Assembly (NCBI RefSeq): GCF_026130165.1
Contig: NZ_JAIHOM010000013.1
Location: 1-63,276, forward strand
Origin: Spirulina subsalsa FACHB-351
Lineage (GTDB): Bacteria; Cyanobacteriota; Cyanobacteriia; Cyanobacteriales; Spirulinaceae
Length of the DNA: 63,276 nt
Reading direction: 5' to 3'
The notes beneath the pieces were generated by a model. It had not been told where the DNA came from. It searched no databases and saw only the letters and a list, made by a program, of their open reading frames with translations. Below, in pieces: positions 44,825-53,392 of the stretch. Numbering within the stretch: the first letter of the stretch is position 1; each line of letters opens with the position of its first letter. Position numbers and translations under genes: made by a program.

Positions 44825-45294
44825 CGTCCCTGGTCCCCTGTGCTTTAAGCAAAAATAATTGGCTTGTAGATGATTGCCCCTGATGATTCCTATTCCTTCC
44901 TATCTTCTAATTTAACCGATCCCGTAGTGACCTTGTATAAAAAATAGCCAATCTTCATCTAATCTTTACAGAGAACCGCCAAATTTTAAACGCCGTTTAT
45001 TCAGCTTGTCGGGAATAATAGCTTTATAGCAAAAAACTTGATATATATAACTTTCAGCCTATATTGCGGAAAATATTTAAGCATTTATTAGGACACAGGG
45101 GAAAATATTTATATTTTCTTAGTTCAGTAAAAATACTGAGCCAAGAAGCAAAAACCGTGCTAATTGGAGGTTTGACCTTTTTGGAGCGGGGTTGAGTCAT
45201 GGGGGGAGAACACCGAGGAGGGGTTTTTGTCCTGACCCCTCAAAGGGAAGATGTAAGATAAATTGAAATCGGTACAGGGTTGAACGGGATAAAA
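44825..45294. other. 470-nt divergent intergenic region
   Basis: AT-rich non-coding gap between the PEP-CTERM gene and the barrel gene. It must contain both promoters. Candidate AT-rich -10 stretches are seen (for example near 45039-45048, ATATATATAA), but no paired -35 is convincing. Confidence 0.35.
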
Positions 45295-47010
45295 ATGACG
45301 CAGCAAAAAGTTTGGTTTGGGGACATTCAAAACATCTTTGTTTTGGGGGAAATGGATCTCGAAGCGATCGCCTATTCCCTCGAAGCCACCCTACAAAACC
45401 CCCAAGAACCCTTAAATTTTCCCGCCCACCTCAACACAGACCAAAGTCCTCGTCTGGTGGCCCTATCCGCTAGTGACGGGGAAACAACCGCCCAATGCGC
45501 TTGGGGAGGGGGTCGAGGGATTACCCAAGCCGTAGAAAATGCCCTGACTCAACTGCGTCCTCAGTTGCCCCCCGCCATCACTTGGTTCAAACTCGACATC
45601 GTGCAGAAAGTCGTCCCCGTCCATCGTTTAAACTCCGACCTCCCCATCCCCCTAGAACGGAGTCTCTACGGTTTAGCCTTTGATGCCGACTCCCAAATTG
45701 CCTTCCTGCCCGAACACCTCCACATCCACAACCTCGTTAACAGCGAATTACACCTACAACCGAAGCGAATTAAAAAATACCTACAAACCCATCCCCAACA
45801 ACTGGCTGCCTACGAACGCATTGAGCAGGCCAAAGAAATCAAATTTTATCAATTTGAGTCTCGGAGTTTCTTCTGGGACGGAAAAACCCTAAAATCCCTG
45901 TTTCGGGGACATCGTATTTTCAACTATCAAACCCTCTCCCCCGACCAAATCCTAGAAGCCGCCATCACCGGAGGCAACTACCTAAAAGCCTCCCTCAACT
46001 CCGAGGGACAATTTCTTTATCGTTACCTCCCCCAGTCCGACCAAACCCCACCAGAGTACAACATCCTGCGCCATGCCGGGACTATTTACGCCCTCCTCGA
46101 ACTCTACGAAGTGACCCAAGACAAAGAATTACTCGAAGTTTGTCTTTCTGCCATCTCCTACCTCCTCCAATCCATGTATCCCGCCCCCTCCCCCGGTGTC
46201 GGAACCTGCATCGTAGAAAATGGTTACGCCAAACTCGGAGGCAACGCCTTAACCATCATTGCCCTCGCCAAATATACCGAACTCACCCAAGATAAACCCT
46301 ACGTCCCCATTATTTTAGAACTCGGGAAACGCATCCGTAGCCTGCAACAACCCGACGGCACCTTTACCCTCCACAAACAAGCCTATCCCGACGGCACCGA
46401 CAGTCAATTTGTCTCCCAATACTACCCCGCTGAGGCCATCCTCTCCCTCCTACGTCTCTATCGTCTGACCCGCGATACCACTTGGTTAGATAATGCCGAC
46501 ACCGCCGCCACCACCCTGATTGAGAAACGGGAAGCCGTCCCTGATGAACTCCTCCCCCATGATCACTGGCTGCTCTATGCCCTCCGTGAACTCTTTCCCG
46601 AACGTCCTTCCGCCCTCTACCTGACCCATGCTGGACGGATTGCCGATGCGATCGCCCAAGCCCAAAACCGTGACCCCCTCGACATCGACTGGTTAGGCAG
46701 CTTCTACTATCCTCCCCTCACCATCCCCACAGCCGTCCGTATGGAGGGACTCTGTGCCGCCTACCACCTCGCCCAAGACTCCGGCAATCCAGAAGCCGCC
46801 GACTTGATTTTTGAAGCCCTACAGCTAGGCATCACCTTCCAACTCCACACCCAGTATTACCCCGAAACCGCCCTCTACCTACCCCACCCCCAAAAAGTCC
46901 TAGGCGCCTTCCGTAAAGGCATCACCGAATTTGAAATCCGCATCGACTACATCCAGCACAATATTTCCAGCCTATTGGGGATGTATCGTATTATGAAGAA
47001 CAGGGGATAA
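45295..47010 (+). CDS. Six-hairpin (alpha/alpha)6-barrel glycosidase-like protein
   Basis: A 571-residue protein counted from the ATG at 45295; the TTG at 45280 is less likely. Residues 1-190 are an unrecognised N-terminal domain (AWGGGRGITQAVENALTQL). Residues ~210-570 have the repeated two-helix pattern of six-hairpin glycosidase-like or lanthionine-synthetase C-like barrels: RHAGTIYALLELYEVTQDKELL, GNALTIIALAKYTELT, AEAILSLLRLYRLTRDTTWL and AVRMEGLCAAYHLAQDSG, which alternate small hydrophobic and aromatic positions. A conserved HDHW (549-type) and YIQHNISSL could be active-site parts. Substrate unknown. Its end overlaps the convergent dual-OB gene by 20 nt. Confidence 0.65.
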   Translation: MTQQKVWFGDIQNIFVLGEMDLEAIAYSLEATLQNPQEPLNFPAHLNTDQSPRLVALSASDGETTAQCAWGGGRGITQAVENALTQLRPQLPPAITWFKLDIVQKVVPVHRLNSDLPIPLERSLYGLAFDADSQIAFLPEHLHIHNLVNSELHLQPKRIKKYLQTHPQQLAAYERIEQAKEIKFYQFESRSFFWDGKTLKSLFRGHRIFNYQTLSPDQILEAAITGGNYLKASLNSEGQFLYRYLPQSDQTPPEYNILRHAGTIYALLELYEVTQDKELLEVCLSAISYLLQSMYPAPSPGVGTCIVENGYAKLGGNALTIIALAKYTELTQDKPYVPIILELGKRIRSLQQPDGTFTLHKQAYPDGTDSQFVSQYYPAEAILSLLRLYRLTRDTTWLDNADTAATTLIEKREAVPDELLPHDHWLLYALRELFPERPSALYLTHAGRIADAIAQAQNRDPLDIDWLGSFYYPPLTIPTAVRMEGLCAAYHLAQDSGNPEAADLIFEALQLGITFQLHTQYYPETALYLPHPQKVLGAFRKGITEFEIRIDYIQHNISSLLGMYRIMKNRG

Positions 47011-47653
47011 CCGAAGCGATTAACTTCCAACAGGGACTTCCCTCTTCCTTCCACCCCGGAGGCACCCAAGGCCAACTGAGGCTAAACGTCACCAAACAAT
47101 GGGAAGGCGGAGTATCTCCCAAACTCAACCGCCGATTGAACACCGGATCCGTAATAATCCCCGTCATCTCCCGTCCCGTCACCGTGATCACCGTCCCTGA
47201 CCACTTTTCCATCGCCTCAAAACGTTTACCCGTTGAACGCACCTGAAAATCCACCGCTTCCACTAACTGCAACGTCTGGCGTTCTCCGAAGGATAAAGAT
47301 TGCAAATACTCCATTGTAACATACCGTTGATCATTGTGGAGAATATGCCCTTCATTTTCACAGAAAGGCTGCAAGAAATTAACCGAAACGTGACCTAATC
47401 GTTTCCATGTTCCCGGTAACAGCACCCGGTTTTCCCGTTCCCAATCCTCCTCACTCGGCATTCCCTCTAAGGGGATATCTAAAACCTCTAATAAAGCAGG
47501 TTCAATGCCATTAATTTGGCGCATTTCCTTGGAAATCTTTCCTTTTTCTAAATCAGAAATAGGACGAATCCACTGTTTTGTAAACGTATCAATTCCCGCA
47601 ATGCAGCGTTCTCCATGTTTCCAAGAATTGGCTAGACAAACAATTCGAGTCAT
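46991..47653 (-). CDS. Dual OB-fold domain protein (DuOB-like)
   Basis: A 220-residue protein counted from MTRIVCLANS (ATG at 47653); the 47 codons upstream do not match. The N-terminal part reads VCLANSWKHGERCIAGIDTFTKQWIRPIS, the signature of the dual-OB-containing family, followed by two OB-like beta-barrel regions. Such proteins occur next to accessory genes and their function is not known. Converges with the barrel gene by 20 nt. Assignment from memory of the family pattern. Confidence 0.6.
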   Translation of the reverse strand: MTRIVCLANSWKHGERCIAGIDTFTKQWIRPISDLEKGKISKEMRQINGIEPALLEVLDIPLEGMPSEEDWERENRVLLPGTWKRLGHVSVNFLQPFCENEGHILHNDQRYVTMEYLQSLSFGERQTLQLVEAVDFQVRSTGKRFEAMEKWSGTVITVTGREMTGIITDPVFNRRLSLGDTPPSHCLVTFSLSWPWVPPGWKEEGSPCWKLIASVIPCSS

Positions 47654-47817
47654 TGGTTCAAGGGGTCTTAAAAACGGGGTAGAATTAGAAAACACCAAAG
47701 AACATCCTGACCCGAATTTTAGATCAGGATTTGACCTCAGACCGTGAAGCCAAGAACTAACCTTTGGCTTGGATTCCGTTCCAAATCTTACCACAGATTT
47801 TATTCCCCCAAATTACG

Positions 47818-49131
47818 ATGACTGCTAACTTACTGATCCGTCAAGCTCAGATTTTGCTCCCCAATCAGGATTTCCTAAAAGGAGATGTGCGCATTGAACA
47901 AGGCAAAATCAGCGCCATTGCCTCTGAACTCGAAGCCCAAACCGAGGATAAAATCATTGAGGCCGAAGGTTTAACCCTCTTTCCGGGTGTAATTGACCCC
48001 CAAGTGCATTTCCGGGAACCAGGCCTCGAACACAAAGAAGACCTCTTTACAGCCAGTTGTGCCTGTGCGCGGGGCGGAGTGACATCCTTCCTCGAAATGC
48101 CCAACACCCGCCCCCTGACCACCACCCAAGCAGCACTAGACGATAAATTACAACGGGCTGCCCAGAAATGTCTCGTCAACTATGGGTTTTTTATGGGTGC
48201 AACCCCGGAAAATTTACCCGACCTACGAGAGGCGAACCCTAGCTGTGGGATTAAGATATTTATGGGGTCTGCTCATGGAGCGTTGTTAGTGAGTACCGAG
48301 GCCGAAATAGAACCCATTTTTGCCACCGGAACCCGCTTAATTGCCGTTCATGCAGAAGACCAAGGGCGGATTAATGAGCGCCGTCAACAATTCACTGATT
48401 TTTCTGACCCGGCCGTTCACTCTCAAATTCAAGACCCCCAAGCGGCTTTAAATGCGACCCAGTTGGCGCTGAAATTGTCCAAAAAATACCAGCGTCGTTT
48501 ACATATTTTGCATCTTTCGACCGGGATTGAGGCGCAATTCTTGCGGCAGGAAAAACCCAGTTGGGTGACAGCAGAAGTTACGCCCCAACATTTGTTATTA
48601 AATCAAACGGCTTACGCCAAAATTGGCACCTTAGCCCAAATGAATCCCCCCCTAAGAACGGAATGGGATAATGAAGTATTATGGCGGGCTTTATTGGACG
48701 GGGTGATTGATTTTATTGCTACAGACCACGCTCCCCATACCTTGGAAGAGAAAGCGAAACCTTATCCTTTATCGCCTTCGGGAATGCCGGGGGTTGAAAC
48801 TTCTTTTCCTTTGATGTTAACCCAAGCGAAACGGGGGCGCTGTACCTATGCACAGGTGGCCAATTGGATGTCTACGGCTGTGGCTAAGGCCTATAACATC
48901 CCCAACAAGGGCTTAATTGAGGTGGGCTATGATGGGGATTTAGTGTTAGTAAATTTGGAGCGAGAACACCCGGTTTTGCGGGAGGAGGTGGTTTCTAAGT
49001 GTGGTTGGAGTCCCTTTGAGGGATGGATGCTCACGGGTTGGCCGGAATATACCATTGTTGGGGGTCAAGTGGCCTATGAACGGGGGGTGCTTCATACGGA
49101 AGTGCGAGGAAAGGCTTTGAGTTTTGGTTAA
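47818..49131 (+). CDS. pyrC: Dihydroorotase-type amidohydrolase (pyrC-like, altered metal ligand)
   Basis: A 437-residue protein counted from MTANLLIRQA (ATG at 47818). Dihydroorotase motifs: FPGVIDPQVHFREPG, HAEDQGR, LHILHLST and IATDHAPHTLEEK. Dihydroorotase closes the pyrimidine ring in UMP synthesis. The first metal-binding motif is normally DxHVH; here it is D60-P-Q62-V-H64, so the first histidine ligand is glutamine. Homologues in cyanobacteria may share this, so it could be a lineage trait or a non-catalytic copy. Followed by a clear terminator hairpin. Length fits class I. Confidence 0.8.
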   Translation: MTANLLIRQAQILLPNQDFLKGDVRIEQGKISAIASELEAQTEDKIIEAEGLTLFPGVIDPQVHFREPGLEHKEDLFTASCACARGGVTSFLEMPNTRPLTTTQAALDDKLQRAAQKCLVNYGFFMGATPENLPDLREANPSCGIKIFMGSAHGALLVSTEAEIEPIFATGTRLIAVHAEDQGRINERRQQFTDFSDPAVHSQIQDPQAALNATQLALKLSKKYQRRLHILHLSTGIEAQFLRQEKPSWVTAEVTPQHLLLNQTAYAKIGTLAQMNPPLRTEWDNEVLWRALLDGVIDFIATDHAPHTLEEKAKPYPLSPSGMPGVETSFPLMLTQAKRGRCTYAQVANWMSTAVAKAYNIPNKGLIEVGYDGDLVLVNLEREHPVLREEVVSKCGWSPFEGWMLTGWPEYTIVGGQVAYERGVLHTEVRGKALSFG

Positions 49132-49138
49132 AATTGGA

Positions 49139-49166
49139 GGGGGGAAGCGTAGGCTTCTCCCCTTTA
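49139..49166 (+). terminator. Terminator of pyrC
   Basis: GGGGGGAAGC (49139-49148) and GCTTCTCCCC (49153-49162) form a stem with a 4-nt loop, followed by TTTAAATT, just after the pyrC stop codon. Confidence 0.65.
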
Positions 49167-49286
49167 AATTCTCTGGTTCTAAGCTATTTAGCATCCCCTA
49201 ATGCGTTATTTTTTACCGCAGAACAAGTCTTTCAATGGCTCAAAATGGGGGCTTAGGGAGAAGTGCAATACGGCAAACTCCAGAAT

Positions 49287-50051
49287 TTAGCCTTCCGGGT
49301 CAATGCCTAGCGCTCTCAGTTGTGCCGCTAATCGTTCCGCTCGTTGGTCAGCTTGTTGGGCCCGTTGCCTTTCCTGTTCCGCTCGTTGGCGTTCCTGTTC
49401 CGCTCTTTGGTCAGCTTGCCGGGCCCGTTGGTCAGCTTGCCGGGCCTGTTGGTCAGCTTGTTCAGCGCGTTGTCTTTCCTGCTCGGCCCGTTGTTCCAAA
49501 TCCAAAAAGCTCAAGAATGGTCGCCCATCAGGACGATAAAGTTCCAACGTCGTCCCAGTTACAACAAAACGAATCCCTAAACGAGGACTTATCCAGTTCT
49601 GGATTTCTTCAATCGCTCTCAATCCTTCTGCTGTGCGATACAGTCCATGTAAATCATTACGGTCTGGGTTGTAAATATAATATTCTTCCACCCCGTAATC
49701 ATTGTAAAATTCCTGCTTTTTGAGCATCTCTTTTAAACGATTGCCGGGGGACAGGATTTCAAATACGACTTGAGGGGCAATATTATCCTCTTCCCATTGT
49801 CGATAAGATCCTCGTTCTCCCTTTGGACGGCCAAATGCGACTAAAGCATCGGGAGCGACTCGGATTTCCGGGTGTCCTTCTACGGGGTACCACAGTAAGT
49901 CTCCGGCCACAAACACATCGGGCTGGTCAGCAAAGAGCAGTTCTAGGTTTTCTTTAATCAGGACAATCCAGCGAAATTGTAGGGTATTGTCTGCCATGGG
50001 CTGACCGTCACTGTCGGGGTAGAGTATCTCACAATCCAAGGAAATGGTCAT
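49287..50051 (-). CDS. Uma2-family PD-(D/E)XK endonuclease with coiled-coil tail
   Basis: A 254-residue protein counted from MTISLDCEIL (ATG at 50051); the frame 5' of it is not family-like. The Uma2 core reads VAPDALVAFG, APQVVFEILSPGNR (E in EILS) and YNDYGVEEYYIYNPDRND. The last ~75 residues are a run of RAEQ/QADQ-type seven-residue repeats giving a coiled coil. Uma2 proteins are PD-(D/E)XK nuclease-like and abundant in cyanobacteria; their targets are unknown. The tail may mediate oligomerisation. An AGGAG-type site precedes the ATG. Confidence 0.88.
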   Translation of the reverse strand: MTISLDCEILYPDSDGQPMADNTLQFRWIVLIKENLELLFADQPDVFVAGDLLWYPVEGHPEIRVAPDALVAFGRPKGERGSYRQWEEDNIAPQVVFEILSPGNRLKEMLKKQEFYNDYGVEEYYIYNPDRNDLHGLYRTAEGLRAIEEIQNWISPRLGIRFVVTGTTLELYRPDGRPFLSFLDLEQRAEQERQRAEQADQQARQADQRARQADQRAEQERQRAEQERQRAQQADQRAERLAAQLRALGIDPEG

Positions 50052-50175
50052 AGGAATTATCTCCTCTGGGTGAGGGGGAATCGTCTTTTTTAGTTTAGCA
50101 AATTTTGAGAAAAATAGACCTATATTTGCCTTCTCATTGTTCACTTCTCAACTGAACTGTTGCTCTTCCAAGTTG

Positions 50176-50643
50176 TTAACTTCTCAATAATTGCTTTTGT
50201 AAAAAAACACTTAAAGGATCTTCTTTGTAACAATCAAAAGGGGGACAGGGTTGATATCCTCGTTTTTCGTATAGCCTTAAGGCTTCCGGCTGAAGAATAC
50301 CAGTTTCTAAACGAATCCAAGGAAGGTTCAAGGAGATGGCAGACTTTTCCAGACTGGCTAAAAGGCGATCGCCAATTTTTAACCGTCGAAACTCGGGTTT
50401 GACAAACAACCGCTTGATCTCACCGTATTTCCCCTGCTGGTCTATTAAAGCTCCACATCCAATTACTTCCTCTTGCAAACAAGCCGCTAAAAAGGTCACA
50501 TTGGGTTGTCGCAGAGATTCAAGGGAGGGAATATAATTCACCTCTGGGGGATATAACTCCATTAAATATTGATTTAATCGCTCCAGCAATTGACCAATTT
50601 TCGGTTCAGCCGGATCGCTCACTCGGATCACAAAATTATCCAT
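50176..50643 (-). CDS. GNAT-family N-acetyltransferase
   Basis: A 155-residue protein counted from MDNFVIRV (ATG at 50643). The acetyl-CoA binding motif EIKRLFVKPEFRRLKIGDRLLASL and RLETGILQPEALRLYEKRGYQPC are classic GNAT. The substrate is not predictable. Monocistronic, 140 nt before the porin gene on the opposite strand. Confidence 0.93.
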   Translation of the reverse strand: MDNFVIRVSDPAEPKIGQLLERLNQYLMELYPPEVNYIPSLESLRQPNVTFLAACLQEEVIGCGALIDQQGKYGEIKRLFVKPEFRRLKIGDRLLASLEKSAISLNLPWIRLETGILQPEALRLYEKRGYQPCPPFDCYKEDPLSVFLQKQLLRS

Positions 50644-50787
50644 AGTTGACAAAAGGGCAACCTCAATCCGAGGATTCACTGCCAATCAAAATATAGAACG
50701 ATTCTATATTACTCACGCAATTTCCCAAGACTCAACTAATATGTTAGGCGAACCCTGGATGATTTCTTGGTTGATGAGGAGTGAGTG

Positions 50788-53049
50788 ATGAACCGAAAAT
50801 TCTATGCTGGAAAGGTGGCCTCTTCTACCTTTCTGTTTACTTTGCTCGGAGCTGTAACACAGATTGCTGTTGCTGAAACCAGCCCCGAAACTGTCTCCCC
50901 CTATTGGGAAGATGCTTCCTCGGTGTTAGATGCTGTCACGACGGGGGGGGAGATGAGTCAAGAGGGATATACAGAACCTTCCTCTAAAGCTGATACCTAT
51001 GCCCTTCTCCCTACTGTTGAGGAAGAAACCTTAAGCCCCTTGGAAGAGCTAGAACGGGATGCTGGGATAATTCGTGAGGAAGAGGCAACCATAGGATTAG
51101 AAGCGTTAGAGGTTGATAGATGGGCAGGGGAAGAGGTAGTAATACCCTCAGAACTCTCTCTAGAAGGAATAGAACGGGATGGGGGGGAATTTGTTTTCAC
51201 TCCTGAGTTAGTTTTGAGGTCTGAAACCAGTGTGGCTCTTCCTCCTGAAATTGGTTTAGAAGAGTTGGAAACGGAAGGAAATTTAGAAGGACATTTAAAT
51301 GTTTCTCCCGAGGTCGCAGAGGATATCTACCCGGTGGCTGATCTCGAAATGCCCTTATCTGACGCTTTTCCCACAGTCCACGCCCTACAAAACTCGGCAG
51401 AAGAACGAGAAGAATTGGACTCCAATCCTGATTTAGTCGAATCTGCTCCCTTGTCTAATACCCTGAACAGTAGTGAGGCTGAAATTACTTTTGATGGGGT
51501 CTATCAAGCGGCTATTGATGGCAACCATCCTATTGCTCAATTTGCTCCTGTGAGCCAATTCAGGGACGTTTCCCCCACGGATTGGGCTTATGAGGCGTTG
51601 ATGGACTTAACTAACCGCTACGGCTGTTTAAGCGGTTATCCAGATAATACATTTCGGGGAGCGCGCCCCCTCACTCGTTATGAATTCGCGGCTGGACTGA
51701 ATGCTTGTATCCAATACTTGGAAAGGCTCATTGCTCAACAAGCTAATGCGGTGACATTACAGGATCTCGAAGTGATGCAGCGCTTGGTGACAGAATTTCA
51801 AGCAGATATCGACACTTTGGCTACCCGGGTGGATAGTTTAGAGGGACGAGTGGCGTTTTTAGAGGAAAATCAGTTCTCTACTACGACCAAACTCTTTGGA
51901 CAAGCGGTCATCGGGATTCAAGGGCGAAGCCCAGATAATGATTTTGATTTGTTCCAGAATCGTTTGCGGGATGAAGATACCAAAATTAATGTCATCCACA
52001 ATGCTCAACTGAGTTTATTTACTCAATTTAGTCCCTATAGTCTCTTGCTGACCAGTTTCCAAATGGGAGACGGCAACACGGGACGCACCTTTACCAATAC
52101 GGTGGGTAATTATGTGAGTTTGGGCTATGAGGGGGACACAGACAACAGTATGCTGCTTTCTGACCTCAATTATCGTCATTTGATTGCGAATCGTTTGGCT
52201 GTGATTGTTGGTCCAATGGGGGTGAGTCCGACGAATGTTTTCCGAGGGGTAAACCGCATTGAAAGCGCGGGGTCAGGCCCTCTGTCTCGTTTTGCTCAAC
52301 GGAATCCGATTATTAATGTGGGCAGTGGACAAGGGGGTTTAGGGATTGATTGGCAAATTACCGATCGTTTCAGTTTTCAGGCGGTTTATTCTACGGGAGA
52401 TCCAGAAAATTCTACGGGTGGGGGCTTATTTGGTGGCCAAAATGGCAGCACGATTGTGGGGGGTCAGTTGGTGGTTTCCCCGACGGATAATATTGACCTT
52501 TCTCTGCAATATGTGAATGCTTATACGCCGATTTTGGGTAGTTTAAGGACAGGGGTGGGGGATGATCTGGTCATTATTCCCAATTCTGATAATTTCCGCG
52601 CTCCGATGACGACGGATGCTTTTGGTGGGGCGCTGGAGTTTCGAGTGACTCCCCAAGTGGCTTTAGGGGGATGGGTGGGGTATACCACCACGAACTATAA
52701 GGTGGAAGCGGGGAGTGTGCAAACTCTTAACTGGATGGCGTTTCTCCGGTTCTCGGATTTGTTGGGAGAGGGCAATGTGGCGGGGTTATATGTGGGACAA
52801 CCGCCGAAAATTACCAGTAGTAATCTGCCTGATGGTCGCAATGTCCCAACGTTCTTGAGTTTGGGCAATCCTAACGCGACTCCGGGGGGACAACCGAGTA
52901 CGACGACTCATGTCGAATTGTTTTATCGTTTTCGGGTGTCGGATAATGTCAGTGTTACTCCGGGGGTGATTGTGATTTTTAATCCATTGCAAAATTCTGC
53001 TAATGACACGATTACGATTGGGGCTTTGCGGACGACGTTTAATTTCTAA
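50788..53049 (+). CDS. SLH-domain OprB-type iron uptake/outer membrane porin with long acidic insert
   Basis: A 753-residue protein counted from MNRKFYAG (ATG at 50788; GTG one codon earlier also open). The N-terminus is a signal peptide (STFLFTLLGAVTQIAVAE). Residues ~45-250 are an unusually long acidic, probably disordered region with repeated ELE/EEL phrases. An SLH domain follows (FRDVSPTDWAYEALMDLTNRYGC, YPDNTFRGARPLTRYEFA), then a coiled coil and a beta-barrel porin of the OprB type that runs to the final YRFRVSD... NF. SLH domains bind the pyruvylated wall. The usual cyanobacterial SLH porins lack this acidic insert. Confidence 0.88.
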   Translation: MNRKFYAGKVASSTFLFTLLGAVTQIAVAETSPETVSPYWEDASSVLDAVTTGGEMSQEGYTEPSSKADTYALLPTVEEETLSPLEELERDAGIIREEEATIGLEALEVDRWAGEEVVIPSELSLEGIERDGGEFVFTPELVLRSETSVALPPEIGLEELETEGNLEGHLNVSPEVAEDIYPVADLEMPLSDAFPTVHALQNSAEEREELDSNPDLVESAPLSNTLNSSEAEITFDGVYQAAIDGNHPIAQFAPVSQFRDVSPTDWAYEALMDLTNRYGCLSGYPDNTFRGARPLTRYEFAAGLNACIQYLERLIAQQANAVTLQDLEVMQRLVTEFQADIDTLATRVDSLEGRVAFLEENQFSTTTKLFGQAVIGIQGRSPDNDFDLFQNRLRDEDTKINVIHNAQLSLFTQFSPYSLLLTSFQMGDGNTGRTFTNTVGNYVSLGYEGDTDNSMLLSDLNYRHLIANRLAVIVGPMGVSPTNVFRGVNRIESAGSGPLSRFAQRNPIINVGSGQGGLGIDWQITDRFSFQAVYSTGDPENSTGGGLFGGQNGSTIVGGQLVVSPTDNIDLSLQYVNAYTPILGSLRTGVGDDLVIIPNSDNFRAPMTTDAFGGALEFRVTPQVALGGWVGYTTTNYKVEAGSVQTLNWMAFLRFSDLLGEGNVAGLYVGQPPKITSSNLPDGRNVPTFLSLGNPNATPGGQPSTTTHVELFYRFRVSDNVSVTPGVIVIFNPLQNSANDTITIGALRTTFNF

Positions 53050-53153
53050 GGTCTGGTTCTCGTAAACTGTTGTTTTTAGTGGGTTATGGCTCTCGTTTGT
53101 GCTACGCTTATCACCCCGTGCTGAAGTTCGATTAGAGCATATCCGAGAAATTA

Positions 53154-53212
53154 CGGAAGTTTCCGGTGGTAAAAAAGTTTACAAAACTTTTTGTTTATGG
53201 CGGGAACTTCCG
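53154..53212. repeat. Nested double hairpin between porin and acidic secreted protein
   Basis: CGGAAGTT (53154-53161) pairs with AACTTCCG (53205-53212), enclosing a second perfect 9-bp hairpin AAAAAGTTT/AAACTTTTT (53172-53180 with 53184-53192, 3-nt loop). The inner stem's T-run could terminate transcripts from either direction. A small frame of 74 codons (53099-53323) covers it but has no recognised content and is probably not a gene. Confidence 0.6.
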
Positions 53213-53392
53213 AGGGGAAAAATCGTCAGCAGAATACAGACCTTGGAAAAATTCGCTGTCGAGAGAATTTTAGGCGTGGTTCAAGGTCTATTCTTTCCCT
53301 TCTACTGGGCTGTTGTAGTCTGATCCGGAGCAATCGAGAGGGGATGGGATGGGCGAGAATTTAGATTCTACAGTGTGAAGATGAGAGGAAGT

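Noticed and set aside
53099-53323. 74-codon open frame between porin and secreted protein
   Set aside because: Covers a nested hairpin, no recognised content, no ribosome-binding site and codon pattern unlike its neighbours.
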